Of a stretch of 64,000 nt of DNA, positions 29,974 through 39,798 are shown piece by piece. Each line of letters begins with the position of its first letter. Position 1 is the first letter of the stretch. Origin of the DNA: Candidatus Tectimicrobiota bacterium. Its GTDB lineage: Bacteria; Tectomicrobia; Entotheonellia; Entotheonellales; Entotheonellaceae. The notes beneath the pieces were generated by a model. That model was not told the origin of the DNA and made no database searches. It was given only the letters and a program-made list of their open reading frames with translations. Made by a program: the position numbers and the translations under genes. The stretch spans positions 124,001-188,000 of the forward strand of contig BPKO01000001.1 in assembly GCA_026005175.1 (NCBI GenBank), read 5' to 3'.

Positions 29974-30100
29974 GCGTGAACACCTCCAGAAGCAGACGGC
30001 AGCAGACCTGCCGGACACGGGCGGCGATTGCACGGAGGCCGCCGGGATGCTATAGAGCAAGCAACTTTTATCAGCATAGCCCAATTGCGGAGGAGATGCC

Positions 30101-30769
30101 ATGAGCGAAGCGGCGGCCCTGGTCGAAGAGATCCAGCGGCAGCTGCAGCCGCTGGAGGAGCGCATCCGGCAGCACGCGTATTTGCAAGCTCTGGAGACGC
30201 GGCGCCTGGCACCGGAAAAGCTGCGCTGCTTTGTGGGCGAGCAGTGGTATATTATCCGCAGCGACTTGCGCAGCATCGCCCTGCTCGTCTCCCGCTGCGA
30301 GTCGGAACTCAGCCAGCGGTTTTTCCGCGACGTCTTGCAGGGAGAAGCAGCGGCCCTGGAGGCCTTGGAGCAGCTGGCGCAAGCCGCGGGCATGCCGCTG
30401 GCCGAGCGCCAGGCCTACGAGCCCACCCCCGGGGCGCAGGCCTACAGCGCTTACCTGGCCTGGCTGTGCCTCTACGCCAGCGATGCCGAGGTGGCGGCAG
30501 CGCTGGCCGTCAACTTCGCGGCCTGGGGTGCCAACTGCGGTCGTATGGCACGGGCGCTGGAGCAGCACTATGGCTTTGCTCCTGCCGACTTGCGCTTTTT
30601 CACCCAGTTTGCGGCGGCGCCGGCCGAAGTGAGCCCGCAGGCGCTGGCGGTCATCGATGCCGGACTGCGCCGGGGCGTCGAGCGGCAGCGGGTGGTGCGG
30701 GCGGCGCGCCTGCTGCAGGGCTACGAGCTGCTCTTCTGGGACACGCTGTACACGCTGAGCACGGCGTGA
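30101..30769 (+). CDS. TenA/PqqC-like (heme oxygenase-fold) protein
   Basis: All-helical protein; KLRCFVGEQWYIIRSDLRSIALLVSR; YELLFWDTLY C-terminus. Confidence 0.6.
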   Translation: MSEAAALVEEIQRQLQPLEERIRQHAYLQALETRRLAPEKLRCFVGEQWYIIRSDLRSIALLVSRCESELSQRFFRDVLQGEAAALEALEQLAQAAGMPLAERQAYEPTPGAQAYSAYLAWLCLYASDAEVAAALAVNFAAWGANCGRMARALEQHYGFAPADLRFFTQFAAAPAEVSPQALAVIDAGLRRGVERQRVVRAARLLQGYELLFWDTLYTLSTA

Positions 30770-30780
30770 GGAGGGGGGGG

Positions 30781-32211
30781 GTGGCGAGCTGGAGCGTGGG
30801 GCTTTTCCTGATCTTGACGGCGGCCGCTTTTGCCGCCCTGGGGGTGGGGTATGCCCGCCGCCGGGTGGGCAGCCTGGAGGACTACATTACCGCCCGTGGC
30901 AGCGTGGGCCCGCTGGCAGCGGCGGTAACCCTGGTGGCGTCGGGAATGGGGGCCTGGATTCTCTTTAGCCCCGCCGAAGCGGCAACGCGCGGCGGCCTGC
31001 CCACCCTGCTGGGCTACGGCCTGGGCGCGGCTGCCCCGCTGGTGGCCTTTGTGCCGCTGGGCCGGCGGCTGCGCCAGCTGATGCCGGCCGGCCATACCCT
31101 TACCGAGTACGTCTGGCATCGCTACGGCCGCGGCATGTACGTCTTCACCCTGCTGGTGATGCTGTTTTACATGTTCATTTACCTGGCGGCGGAAACCACC
31201 GGCATGGCCCTGCTGGCCCACCTGGTGGCCGGTCTGCCCCTGTGGCTGACCGCCGCCGTGGTGCTGGCAGCCACCTTGCTCTATACGGCCTATGGCGGGC
31301 TGCGGGCCTCGATTTTCACCGACAGCCTGCAAGCCCTCCTCATTTTGCCTCTGCTCGTTGCACTGCTGCTGGTCGGTGGCGCCGCCCTGGGCGGCGTGGC
31401 GCAGGTGACGGAGGCCCTGCGGGCGCGGGCGCCACAGCTCTTGCAGTGGCACTACGGGCCGGGCATCGAAGTGGCCCTGACCCTCATTGTGGCCATCCTG
31501 GCAGCCAACCTCTTCCACCAGGGCTACTGGCAGCGCGTTTATGCAGTGCGCGATGCGGCTGCGCTACGAGCGGCTTTTCTCATCGCGGCGCTGCTCGTCA
31601 TTCCCATCGTGGCGGCCGTGGGGCTCTTCGGCCTGGCGGCGGTGGCCCTGGAGCGGGCCCAGACGCCCTCAGTGGCGCTGTTTCACGTGCTGCTGGGCAC
31701 CATTCCGGAATGGCTGGTGGTGGGGCTGGTGCTGCTGGGACTGGCCCTGGCCATGAGCAGTGTCGACACCCTGTGCAACGGCATTGCCAGCTTGGTGGCC
31801 GTTGATTTGCACCGGGCCCTGCCGCAGCTGTCGGCGCGGGCGCTGCTGCGCGTCTCGCGGATCGTGACCGTGGGGCTGGCGCTGCCGGTGCTGTGGATTG
31901 CCGCCCAGGGCTACAGCGTGCTTTACCTCTTTCTGATTGCCGACTTGGTGTGTGCCGCCGCGGTGTTTCCGGTCTTTTTTGGCCTCTACAGCGCCCGCTA
32001 CACCGGCACGGTAGCGGTGCTCAGCACCCTGGCGGGATTGCTGGCCGGGGGCCTCCTCTTTCCGCCCCCGGACTTTGGGCGCGGCAGCCTGCTGGGGGCC
32101 TTTGTGCTGGCGGCCCTGGTGCCGGTCGGGGTGTCGCTGGTGCTCACGCCGCGGCGGGCCGCCTTTGACTTTACCCGCTTGCAGCGTCAGGTACAGCTTA
32201 TCCAGGAGTAA
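30781..32211 (+). CDS. Sodium:solute symporter family transporter
   Basis: VGSLEDYITARGSVGPLAAAVTLVASGMGAWILFSPAEAATRGG...AYGGLRASIFTDSLQALLI; GTG start. Confidence 0.85.
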   Translation: MASWSVGLFLILTAAAFAALGVGYARRRVGSLEDYITARGSVGPLAAAVTLVASGMGAWILFSPAEAATRGGLPTLLGYGLGAAAPLVAFVPLGRRLRQLMPAGHTLTEYVWHRYGRGMYVFTLLVMLFYMFIYLAAETTGMALLAHLVAGLPLWLTAAVVLAATLLYTAYGGLRASIFTDSLQALLILPLLVALLLVGGAALGGVAQVTEALRARAPQLLQWHYGPGIEVALTLIVAILAANLFHQGYWQRVYAVRDAAALRAAFLIAALLVIPIVAAVGLFGLAAVALERAQTPSVALFHVLLGTIPEWLVVGLVLLGLALAMSSVDTLCNGIASLVAVDLHRALPQLSARALLRVSRIVTVGLALPVLWIAAQGYSVLYLFLIADLVCAAAVFPVFFGLYSARYTGTVAVLSTLAGLLAGGLLFPPPDFGRGSLLGAFVLAALVPVGVSLVLTPRRAAFDFTRLQRQVQLIQE

Positions 32212-32276
32212 CTCGCCTTGACCGCCCTTGGGCTCTGTGCTACAAGGGCCGGGTGACGTGTGAGGAGACAGGGAGC

Positions 32277-33065
32277 ATGACCGATAAGCTGCTGTTGCAA
32301 AAGGAAGGGCCGCTGGGCTGGATCATCTTTAACCAGCCGGAAAAGCGCAACGCCGTGAGCCAGGAGATGTGGCTGAAGATGCCCGAGTACGTGCAGGAGC
32401 TGGCCAGCGACGACGCCATCCGCGTGGTGATCTTGCGCGGGGCCGGCGACCGGGCCTTTGTGGCGGGCGCCGACATCTCGCAGTTTCAGGAGCGCCGGCG
32501 CAACATGGAAGACGAGCTCGAGTATCGCAAGATCTCGGCCCGCGGCCAGGAGAGCCTGGCGCAGCTGCCCAAGCCCCTGCTTGCCATGATCCACGGCTAC
32601 TGCATTGGCGGCGGCGTCAGCATCGCCCTTACTTGCGACATCCGTATTGCTGCCGACGACGCGCGCTTTGGCATTCCTGCAGCACGCCTGGGCCTGGGCT
32701 ACCACTACAAGGGGATGGAGAAGCTCTTGCAGCTCATTGGCCCGGCCTACACCAAAGAGATCTTCTTCACGGCCCGCACCGACTTCAGCGCGCAGGATGC
32801 CTGGCGCATGGGGCTGGTCAACCAGGTGGTGCCCAAGGCCGAGCTGGAAACCTTTACGCGCAACTACGCGCTGCGGATTGCCGAAAACGCCCCGCTCACC
32901 ATCCGTGCCGCCAAGGCCAGCGTAGACCAGCTGCTGCGGCCGCCGCAGGAGCGTGACCTGGCCCTGCTCGAAGAGCTGGTTGCGGCCTGCTTCAACAGCC
33001 AGGACTACCAGGAAGGGGTGCGCGCCTTTCGCGAAAAGCGCCGGCCGCAGTTCCAGGGGCGCTGA
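32277..33065 (+). CDS. Enoyl-CoA hydratase/isomerase family
   Basis: NQPEKRNAVSQEMW...VILRGAGDRAFVAGADISQF...MIHGYCIGGGVSIALTCDIRIAADDARFGIPAARLGLGY. Confidence 0.93.
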   Translation: MTDKLLLQKEGPLGWIIFNQPEKRNAVSQEMWLKMPEYVQELASDDAIRVVILRGAGDRAFVAGADISQFQERRRNMEDELEYRKISARGQESLAQLPKPLLAMIHGYCIGGGVSIALTCDIRIAADDARFGIPAARLGLGYHYKGMEKLLQLIGPAYTKEIFFTARTDFSAQDAWRMGLVNQVVPKAELETFTRNYALRIAENAPLTIRAAKASVDQLLRPPQERDLALLEELVAACFNSQDYQEGVRAFREKRRPQFQGR

Positions 33066-33121
33066 TCGGCTCAGGGCTCCCGTCCCGTGGCCCTTGGGTC
33101 ACGGCGAGGGGCGGAGGGAGC

Positions 33122-33985
33122 ATGTACAAGCGCATTTTGGTGGCTACCGGGGGCAGCCCGTGGTCGGACGCGGCGGTGGCCTATGCCGTGGCCTTGTCCG
33201 CCAAAGTGGGCGCCGAGCTGCGCATCCTCACCGTGCTGGTCGGCCCCATGACCTATACTATGCCCGACGTCATGTCCTCTTCCGAGCTCTTGGTAGAAAG
33301 CATCGAGCGGCAAGGGCAGGCGTTGCTGGTGCAGGCCGCGGCGCGCGCCGCCCAGGTGGGGGTGGTGCACAGCACCCACATCAAGTGGGGCAACGTCACC
33401 GAAGCCATCCTGCAAACGGCGGCCGAGGAGGAGTGTGACCTCATCGTCGTGGGCTCGCGGCTTGTCAGCGGCTTCAAGCGCCTTATGGTGGGGCGCACGG
33501 TCAACGCCGTGGCCGCCAAGGCGCCGCAGCCGGTGCTGGTGGTCAAAGCCCCGCCGGCAGCGCACGACGATCCCGCCCTGCGGCGCCTCCTGGTGGCTAC
33601 GGGCGGCTCACCCTGGTCCGATGCCGCGGTCGAGCACGCCTTGCGGCTGGCGCGCGCCCAGCACCTCGAAGTCTGCCTCTTGCACGTGACCCCAGAGGCG
33701 TCTTCCCAGGACACCCTGGACGCGGCGGCCGACAAGCACGGCGTGCTGGCGCTGGCCGAAGCGCGGGCGGCGGCGGCCGGCGTGCCCTACGAGCTGCACC
33801 TGGCCCGCGGCCACGTGGTGGCCGCCATCCTGGAGACGGCACAGCGCCGCCAGTGCGACGCCATCGTTCTGGGCACGCGCGGGCTGACGGGCTGGAAGCG
33901 CCTGATGATCGGCAGCATCTCCAATGCCGTGACCGCCAAAGCCCCGCAGCCCGTTCTCATCGTCAAGCGCTTCCTCTACGCCTGA
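33122..33985 (+). CDS. Tandem universal stress protein (UspA) domains
   Basis: Two copies of ILVATGGSPWSDAAV...VVGSR/LGTRGL..GWKRLMIGSISNAV. Confidence 0.9.
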   Translation: MYKRILVATGGSPWSDAAVAYAVALSAKVGAELRILTVLVGPMTYTMPDVMSSSELLVESIERQGQALLVQAAARAAQVGVVHSTHIKWGNVTEAILQTAAEEECDLIVVGSRLVSGFKRLMVGRTVNAVAAKAPQPVLVVKAPPAAHDDPALRRLLVATGGSPWSDAAVEHALRLARAQHLEVCLLHVTPEASSQDTLDAAADKHGVLALAEARAAAAGVPYELHLARGHVVAAILETAQRRQCDAIVLGTRGLTGWKRLMIGSISNAVTAKAPQPVLIVKRFLYA

Positions 33986-34096
33986 AGTCCGCCGCGGGGG
34001 TCCTGGCCATCCCTCCCCGCTTTTCCCGTGTGCTCTGACAGCGCCGCAGGGGTATGGTATAGTGAGAAGAAATCATCAACCCAGGGGGTGAAGCTC

Positions 34097-34417
34097 ATGG
34101 CACAGCGCATGGTCTACTGTGTAAAGCTGCAAAAAGAGGCGCCGGGCATCGATCCCGACGACCTGCAAGGGCGCGTGGCACTGGAGATGATCGAGTCGGT
34201 CGGCGGCGCCGAGCTGCGGCAGCGCATTTACGACAACGTGTCGTGGGAAGCCTGGCAGCTGTGGCTCGACTACCTGACGATGCTCATGAACGAGTACCGG
34301 CTCAACATGACCGACCCGCAAAGCGACGCCTTTATTCGCCAGCACATGGAAGAGTTCTTCTTCGGTGAAGGCGCGGCGCTGCCTCCGGGCTACGTGCCGC
34401 CCTTGGGCAAGCGGTAG
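34097..34417 (+). CDS. Oxidative damage protection / Fe(II)-trafficking protein (YggX family)
   Basis: MVYCVKLQKEAPGIDPDDLQGRVALEMIESVGGAELRQRIYDNVSWEAWQLWLDYLTMLMNEYRLN. Confidence 0.85.
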   Translation: MAQRMVYCVKLQKEAPGIDPDDLQGRVALEMIESVGGAELRQRIYDNVSWEAWQLWLDYLTMLMNEYRLNMTDPQSDAFIRQHMEEFFFGEGAALPPGYVPPLGKR

Positions 34418-34426
34418 GAGCGGGCC

Positions 34427-35821
34427 ATGCGCGTGCTGCTCCTGTCGACGTACGAGCTGGGGCGCCAGCCGTTTGGCCTGGCCTCGCCGGCCGCCTGGCT
34501 GCGCCAGGCCGGGGCCACGGTCACTTGCCAGGACCTCTCCCGGCAGCGGCTCGATGCGCAGGCGGTGCGCGAGGCCGACCTGGTGGCGTTTTACGTTCCC
34601 ATGCACACCGCCACGCGCATCGCCGTGCACGTGGCGGCACGCGTCAAGGCCCTCAACCCGCGCGCCCACCTCTGCTTTTACGGCCTCTACGCCCCGGTCA
34701 ACGCCGACTTCCTGCGGCGCTTAGGGGCGGACAGCATCGTGGGGGGCGAGTTCGAGGCCGAGCTGGTGCGCCTGGTGCAGCGCCTGCAAGCCGGTGAGTC
34801 CCCCTCGCCAGAGCCGCGGGTGTCCCTGGAGCGGCTGCCGTTTCGCGTGCCGCAGCGCCACGACCTGCCGCCGCTGGCCACTTACGCCCGCCTCGTGGTG
34901 GATGCCCAGACGCGGCGGGTGGTGGGCTACACCGAGGCCAGCCGCGGCTGCAAGCACCACTGCCGCCACTGCCCCATCGTGCCGGTCTATGCGGGGCGCT
35001 TCCGCATCGTGCCGCGCGAGGTGGTACTCGCCGACATTCGCCAGCAAGTGGCCGCAGGGGCCGAGCACATCACCTTTGGCGACCCCGACTTTTTCAACGG
35101 CATCGGCCACGCCCTGCCGCTTGTCGAAGCCCTGCACCGGGAGTTTCCTCACCTCACGTACGATGTCACCATCAAAATCGAGCACTTGCTGCGCTATGCC
35201 CGACACCTGCCGACCTTGCGCCGCACCGGCTGCGTGCTGGTGACGAGCGCTGCCGAGGCGGTACAGGACCGGGTGCTGGCCCTGCTCAACAAGGGACACA
35301 CGCGGCAGGACTTCCTGCGGGCGCTGGCGCTGTGCCGCGAGGTGGGCCTCATCCTCAATCCCACCTTCGTGGCTTTTACCCCTTGGACGTCGCTTGACGA
35401 CTACGTGGAGCTGCTCACCGTGGTGGCAGAGCAGGGCCTGGTGGCGCAGGTGGCGCCCATCCAGCTGGCCATGCGCCTGCTGGTGCCAGCAGGCTCGAAG
35501 CTCCTGGAGCTGCCCGAGATGCAGGCGGTGCTGGCAGGCTTCGACGCGCAGGCGCTGACGTACCGCTGGCGCCACCCCGACGCGCGTGTCGACCGCCTCA
35601 GCGAGGAAGCCCTGCGGCTGGTACAGGACGGCGAGGCGGAAGGGGCCAGCCGCCAGGAAATCTTTGCCCGCCTGTGGGCCGCCGCGCACAAGGTGGCCGA
35701 GCGCCCCGTGCCCCCCTTACCGGCGCCGGTGGTGGCGCCCCCGCGCGGTCCGGTGCCTTATCTCGACGAGCCTTGGTACTGTTGAGCGGAGCCCACACCG
35801 GAGCAGGTGGCTCCGTTTTAA
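34427..35821 (+). CDS. B12-binding-type radical SAM selenoprotein with CUAEP tail (Sec at UGA 35783-35785)
   Basis: GYTEASRGCKHHCRHCPIVPVY radical SAM CxxxCxxC motif. ORF track stops at ...YLDEPWYC-TGA, but frame continues A-E-P-T-P-E-Q-V-A-P-F-TAA, giving ...EPWYCUAEPTPEQVAPF. Confidence 0.85.
35788..35814 (+). promoter_or_regulatory. Candidate bacterial SECIS element (radical SAM gene)
   Basis: GGAGCC-CAC-ACC-[GGAGCA]-GGU-GGCUCC; loop begins with GG, 14 nt after UGA. Confidence 0.55.
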
Positions 35822-35835
35822 GGGGAAAAAGGCCC

Positions 35836-37107
35836 ATGCCCGAGCGCCCGCGCCTGGCGCTGCTCTTTACCACCACCGGGTACGAAGCGCGCGAATTCGT
35901 CGACGCGGCCCGCCGCCTGGGGGTAGAGGTGGTGCTGGGCAGCGACCGCTGCCACGTCCTGGCCGATCCCTGGCAGGATGGGGCCTTGCCTCTGCGTTTC
36001 GAGCGGCCTGAAGAAGCGGCGGCGCGCCTCGTCGCCCACCTGCGCCCGCACCCGCCCCGGGCCATCGTGGCCATTGGCGACACGCCGCTGCTCACCGCCG
36101 GGTTGGCCAGTGCGGCGCTGGGCTTGCGTGCCAATCCGGTGGCGGCGGTGGCGGCCAGCCGCAACAAGTTTCTCATGCGCCAGTGCTTGCAGCGGGCCGG
36201 GCTGCGCGTGCCGCCGTTTCTTTGCCTCCCGCTTGCTACGGACCCCCGCACCGTGCAGCACCGCGTGCCTTATCCTTGCGTGCTCAAGCCGCTGGCGCTC
36301 TCGGCCAGCCAGGGGGTGATGCGTGCCGACACCCCGGCAGCGTTTGTGGCCGCCTTTTGGCGGCTGCGTGCCTTGCTGCAGCGATCCGACCTTCGCCAGC
36401 GGCAGGGCGAGGCTGCAGACGCGGTGCTCGTCGAGGGCTTCATTCCCGGGGTGGAAGTCGCCCTCGAGGGGCTGCTCGACGCCGGCCGCTTGCATCTGCT
36501 GGCCCTCTTTGACAAGCCTGACCCTCTGGACGGGCCGTTTTTTGCCGAGACCCTCTACGTCACCCCTTCCCGCTTGCCGGCGGCGGTGCAGGAAGCGCTG
36601 CGGCGCTGTGCCGAAGCGGCAGCACAAGCCCTGGGGCTGGTGCAGGGCCCGGTGCATGCCGAGCTGCGCTACAACCGCGACGGCCCCTGGCTGCTAGAGC
36701 TGGCGCCACGGGCCATCGGCGGCCTGTGAAGCCGCACCTTGCGCTTTGGGACCGGGATGTCCCTGCCAGAGCTGCTGATCCGTCACGCCTGCGGCTTGCC
36801 GCTGCCGTCGCTGGCGCGCGAGCGGGCGGCGGCAGGGGTGCTGATGCTGCCCGTGCCGGAGACAGGCTTTCTCAAGCGCGTTGAGGGACTGGAAGCGGCA
36901 CGCCGCGTTCCGGGCGTCGAGGAGGTGGTCATCACCGCCAGGCCCGACGAGCTGCTGCAGCCGCTGCCCGAAGGCGGCAGCTATCCGGGGTTTGTCTTTG
37001 CCCGCGGTGCCACGCCGCAGGAAATGGAGTGGGCCCTGCGCACCGCCGCGCGCCACCTGCGCCTGGTGCTGGCGCCGGGGTTAGGGGTGGTGGGAGAGCC
37101 AGCCTGA
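35836..37107 (+). CDS. ATP-grasp domain selenoprotein (Sec at UGA 36727-36729)
   Basis: ORF to ...LLELAPRAIGGL-TGA continues in frame SRTLRFGTGMSLPELLIRHACGLPLPSL...GLGVVGEPA to 37107; the two halves are 12 nt apart in the same frame and form one ATP-grasp protein. Confidence 0.8.
36748..36763 (+). promoter_or_regulatory. Candidate bacterial SECIS element (ATP-grasp gene)
   Basis: GGGAC-[CGGGAU]-GUCCC; loop has G at second position, 23 nt after UGA. Confidence 0.55.
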
Positions 37108-37121
37108 GGGGGAGGAGCACG

Positions 37122-38147
37122 ATGCACGGCAAGGGGGTGGTGTTCGTGACCGGAGACCGCCTGGGCGACGGGGTGGCGGCGCTCCTGCGCGAGGCGGGCT
37201 GCCAGGTGCTGCGCGGGCCGCGGCCGCAGCCGCCGGCGCTGACCGAGTTTCCGCCGGAGGCGTGGCCGCAGTGGTTTGGGGAAACCGACGTCATCGTGGT
37301 GAGCCCGCGCGACCGCTGCCCGCGCCAGGTGATGCTGGCTGCCCCGCGCCTGCGGGCCATTGTCTCGGCCGTCATCGGCGTCGACACCATCGACATGCAG
37401 GCAGCCAACGAGCTCGGGCTGGTGGTGGGCCACGGCGCCATGCCGGAAAACTACCTGGGGGTGGCCGAGGCCACGGTGATGCTAATCGCGGCACTGCTCC
37501 TTGACTTGCACGGCAAGGAGGCGCTGCTGCGCACCCAGGCGCCGCGTCCGGCACAGCTACGCGCCCGCATGGTGCGCGGCAAAACCATCGGCCTGATTGG
37601 CCTGGGCCGCACCGCGCGCGGGGTAGTCGAGCGGCTGGCCGGCTGGCAGGTGCGCCTGCAGGCCTACGACCCTTACGTGTCGCCGGCACAGGCGCCTGCC
37701 GGGGTGGCCCTGGTGGACTTGCCGACCTTGCTGCGCACGAGTGACGTGGTGAGCGTCCACGTGACGCTCACCGAGGAGACCTACCACCTGCTGGGCGAGG
37801 CCGAACTGCGCCTGATGCGGCCCGACGCCTACCTGATCAACACGGCGCGCGGGGCAGTGATCGACGAGCAGGCCCTGTACCGGGCCTTGCGCGAGCGGCG
37901 CCTTGCCGGGGCCGCCCTCGACGTCTTCGAGGTCGAGCCTCTACCGCCCGAGAGCCCGCTGCGCCAGCTGGACAACGTCATTCTCACCCCGCATATCGTT
38001 GGCCACTCCCAGGAGCTCATGGCGGCCATCCCGCGGGTGGCGGCGGAGAACGTGCTGCGGGTGCTGCGCGGCGAGCCGCCGCTGTACCTCAAGAACCCGG
38101 AGGTGCTGCCGGCCTGGCGGCAGCGCCTGGCACGGCTGGCGTCGTGA
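37122..38147 (+). CDS. D-isomer-specific 2-hydroxyacid dehydrogenase
   Basis: VRGKTIGLIGLGRTARGVVERLAGW...LINTARGAVIDEQALYRALRERRLAGAALDVFEVEPLP. Confidence 0.9.
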   Translation: MHGKGVVFVTGDRLGDGVAALLREAGCQVLRGPRPQPPALTEFPPEAWPQWFGETDVIVVSPRDRCPRQVMLAAPRLRAIVSAVIGVDTIDMQAANELGLVVGHGAMPENYLGVAEATVMLIAALLLDLHGKEALLRTQAPRPAQLRARMVRGKTIGLIGLGRTARGVVERLAGWQVRLQAYDPYVSPAQAPAGVALVDLPTLLRTSDVVSVHVTLTEETYHLLGEAELRLMRPDAYLINTARGAVIDEQALYRALRERRLAGAALDVFEVEPLPPESPLRQLDNVILTPHIVGHSQELMAAIPRVAAENVLRVLRGEPPLYLKNPEVLPAWRQRLARLAS

Positions 38148-38228
38148 GCCCGCTTGGTGCTGCGGGACCACCTGTGCTATGATGCCGCCCCGAAGGAGTG
38201 AGCGGGAAGCCAGCAAGAGGAGGGAGGC

Positions 38229-39798
38229 ATGCGCAGGGGGAGCAAGTATGGCGTGTGGGTGGTGGGGCTGTGGCTGCTGGCGACCTCGGCCCTGGCGGGC
38301 AGTCCTGCGCCGCAGGGGCAGCTGGTCATCGCCCTGCCGGACTTTGGCAACCAGGTGCCGGTGCCGTGGCAGGAGTTTGCCTTTGGCAAGAGCTACATGC
38401 GCCTGATTTACACGGCGCTGGTAGGGATCACCGACGACGGGCAGCTGTCGCCCGATACCGGTGCCGCCCGACGCTGGGAAATGAGCCCAGACGGCCGCAC
38501 CTGGACCTTCTGGCTGCGCGACAATATTACCTTTCACAACGGCGATCCCCTGACGGCAGAAGACGTCAAGTTCAGCCTCGAAAAGATGCTCAGTCCCAAG
38601 TCGGTGGCCTCCTACGTGGGGCGGCTGCGGCAGCAGATCGTCGCCGTGGAGGTGGCCGGACCCTACCAGGTGGTCATCCGCACCAAGGACCCGGTACTGT
38701 TTCTGCCCTGGGATCTTTCCGACATCCAGGGCACCGAAGGCATGATCCAGCCCAAGCGCTACACCGAAGCAGTGGGAGACGAGGGATTCGCGCAGCAGCC
38801 CGTCGGCAGCGGGCCCTATCGCGTGGTCGAGCAGCGCCACGGCGACTTTCTCCGCCTCGAGGCGGTAGAGCGCCACTGGGCCATCGGCGTGCCGCGCTAC
38901 AAGACCCTTTTGTTCAAGAAAGTGCCGGAAGAAAGCACGCGCATTGCCATGCTCAAGACCGGCGAGGCCGATGTCATCAGCGTGTCGCGCGAGCGGGCGG
39001 CGGAGCTGGCGGCAGCCGGCTTTCGCATTTTTACCAAGCCGCGCTGGTCGATTCTGGGCATGTACTTTCACGAGCAGTGGCGCCCCGAGGTGCCCATTTC
39101 GAAGCTCAAAGTCCGCCAGGCGCTCAACCTGGCCATCAACCGCGAAGAGCTGGCGCAGTACGTCTTTGCAGGCATGGCGGCGCCGGCTGCCGTCTATCCC
39201 ATTCCCAGCCGCGCTCCGGGTGCCGATCCGACGCTTGAGCCCTACCCTTACGACCCCGAGCGGGCGCGGCAGCTGCTGCGCGAGGGCCGGCTACCCCAAC
39301 GGCTTTGAGATCACCGTCTACTCTTATCCGCGGGCGGATGTCCCGGAGATGGCCCGCTTTGTCGAGGCGGTAGCCGGCTACTTTGCCGACATCGGGGTGC
39401 GGGCCAAGATCGTCCCTACCGAGTACGCTTCTTATCGCAAGAAACGCCTGGGCTTTGACTTGCCAGGCGAGATGGGGCCGCTGGCGACACCGACCCGCCC
39501 CCTGGCGGGCTTTGTCTCGCTGGCGCGCTTGCTGTTTCACTCGCAGGGGCGCTTTACCAGCATCCGTGACCCGCAGCTCGACGCCCTCATCGAGGCGATG
39601 GAGAACGCCCTCGACGAAGAGACGGCACGGAAGCACTTTACCGCCATTTACCGCTACCTGTACCACCACTACAACCACCTGACGGCCGTTGAGCTCGACG
39701 TCCCGTACGCCACCAGTGCCCGCATTGCCAAGTGGGACCTGGGCGGCGCGGTGTGGGACCAGAACTTTCTCTACCTGGTGCGCCAGCAGGAGCCGTAG
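38229..39798 (+). CDS. Peptide ABC transporter solute-binding protein, apparent +1 frameshift near 39285
   Basis: WEMSPDGRTWTFWLRDNITFHNGDPLTAEDVKFSLEKM..., completed by ORF 38944..39798 (AGYPNGFEITVYSYPRADVPEMARFVEAVAGYFADIGV). Confidence 0.85.

Noticed and set aside
27676-29979. 767-aa plus-strand ORF
   Set aside because: Antisense to the clear M16 peptidase; low-complexity composition, no domain motifs.
30028-30780. N-terminal 250 aa of ORF 30028..32211 as part of the transporter
   Set aside because: Out-of-frame shadow of the TenA-like gene; transporter homology begins at GTG 30781.
30771-30781. G9 tract next to the SSS transporter start as a phase-variation switch
   Set aside because: Lies outside the coding sequence and immediately before a GTG; homopolymer length in this assembly looks unreliable. 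Not supported without population reads.
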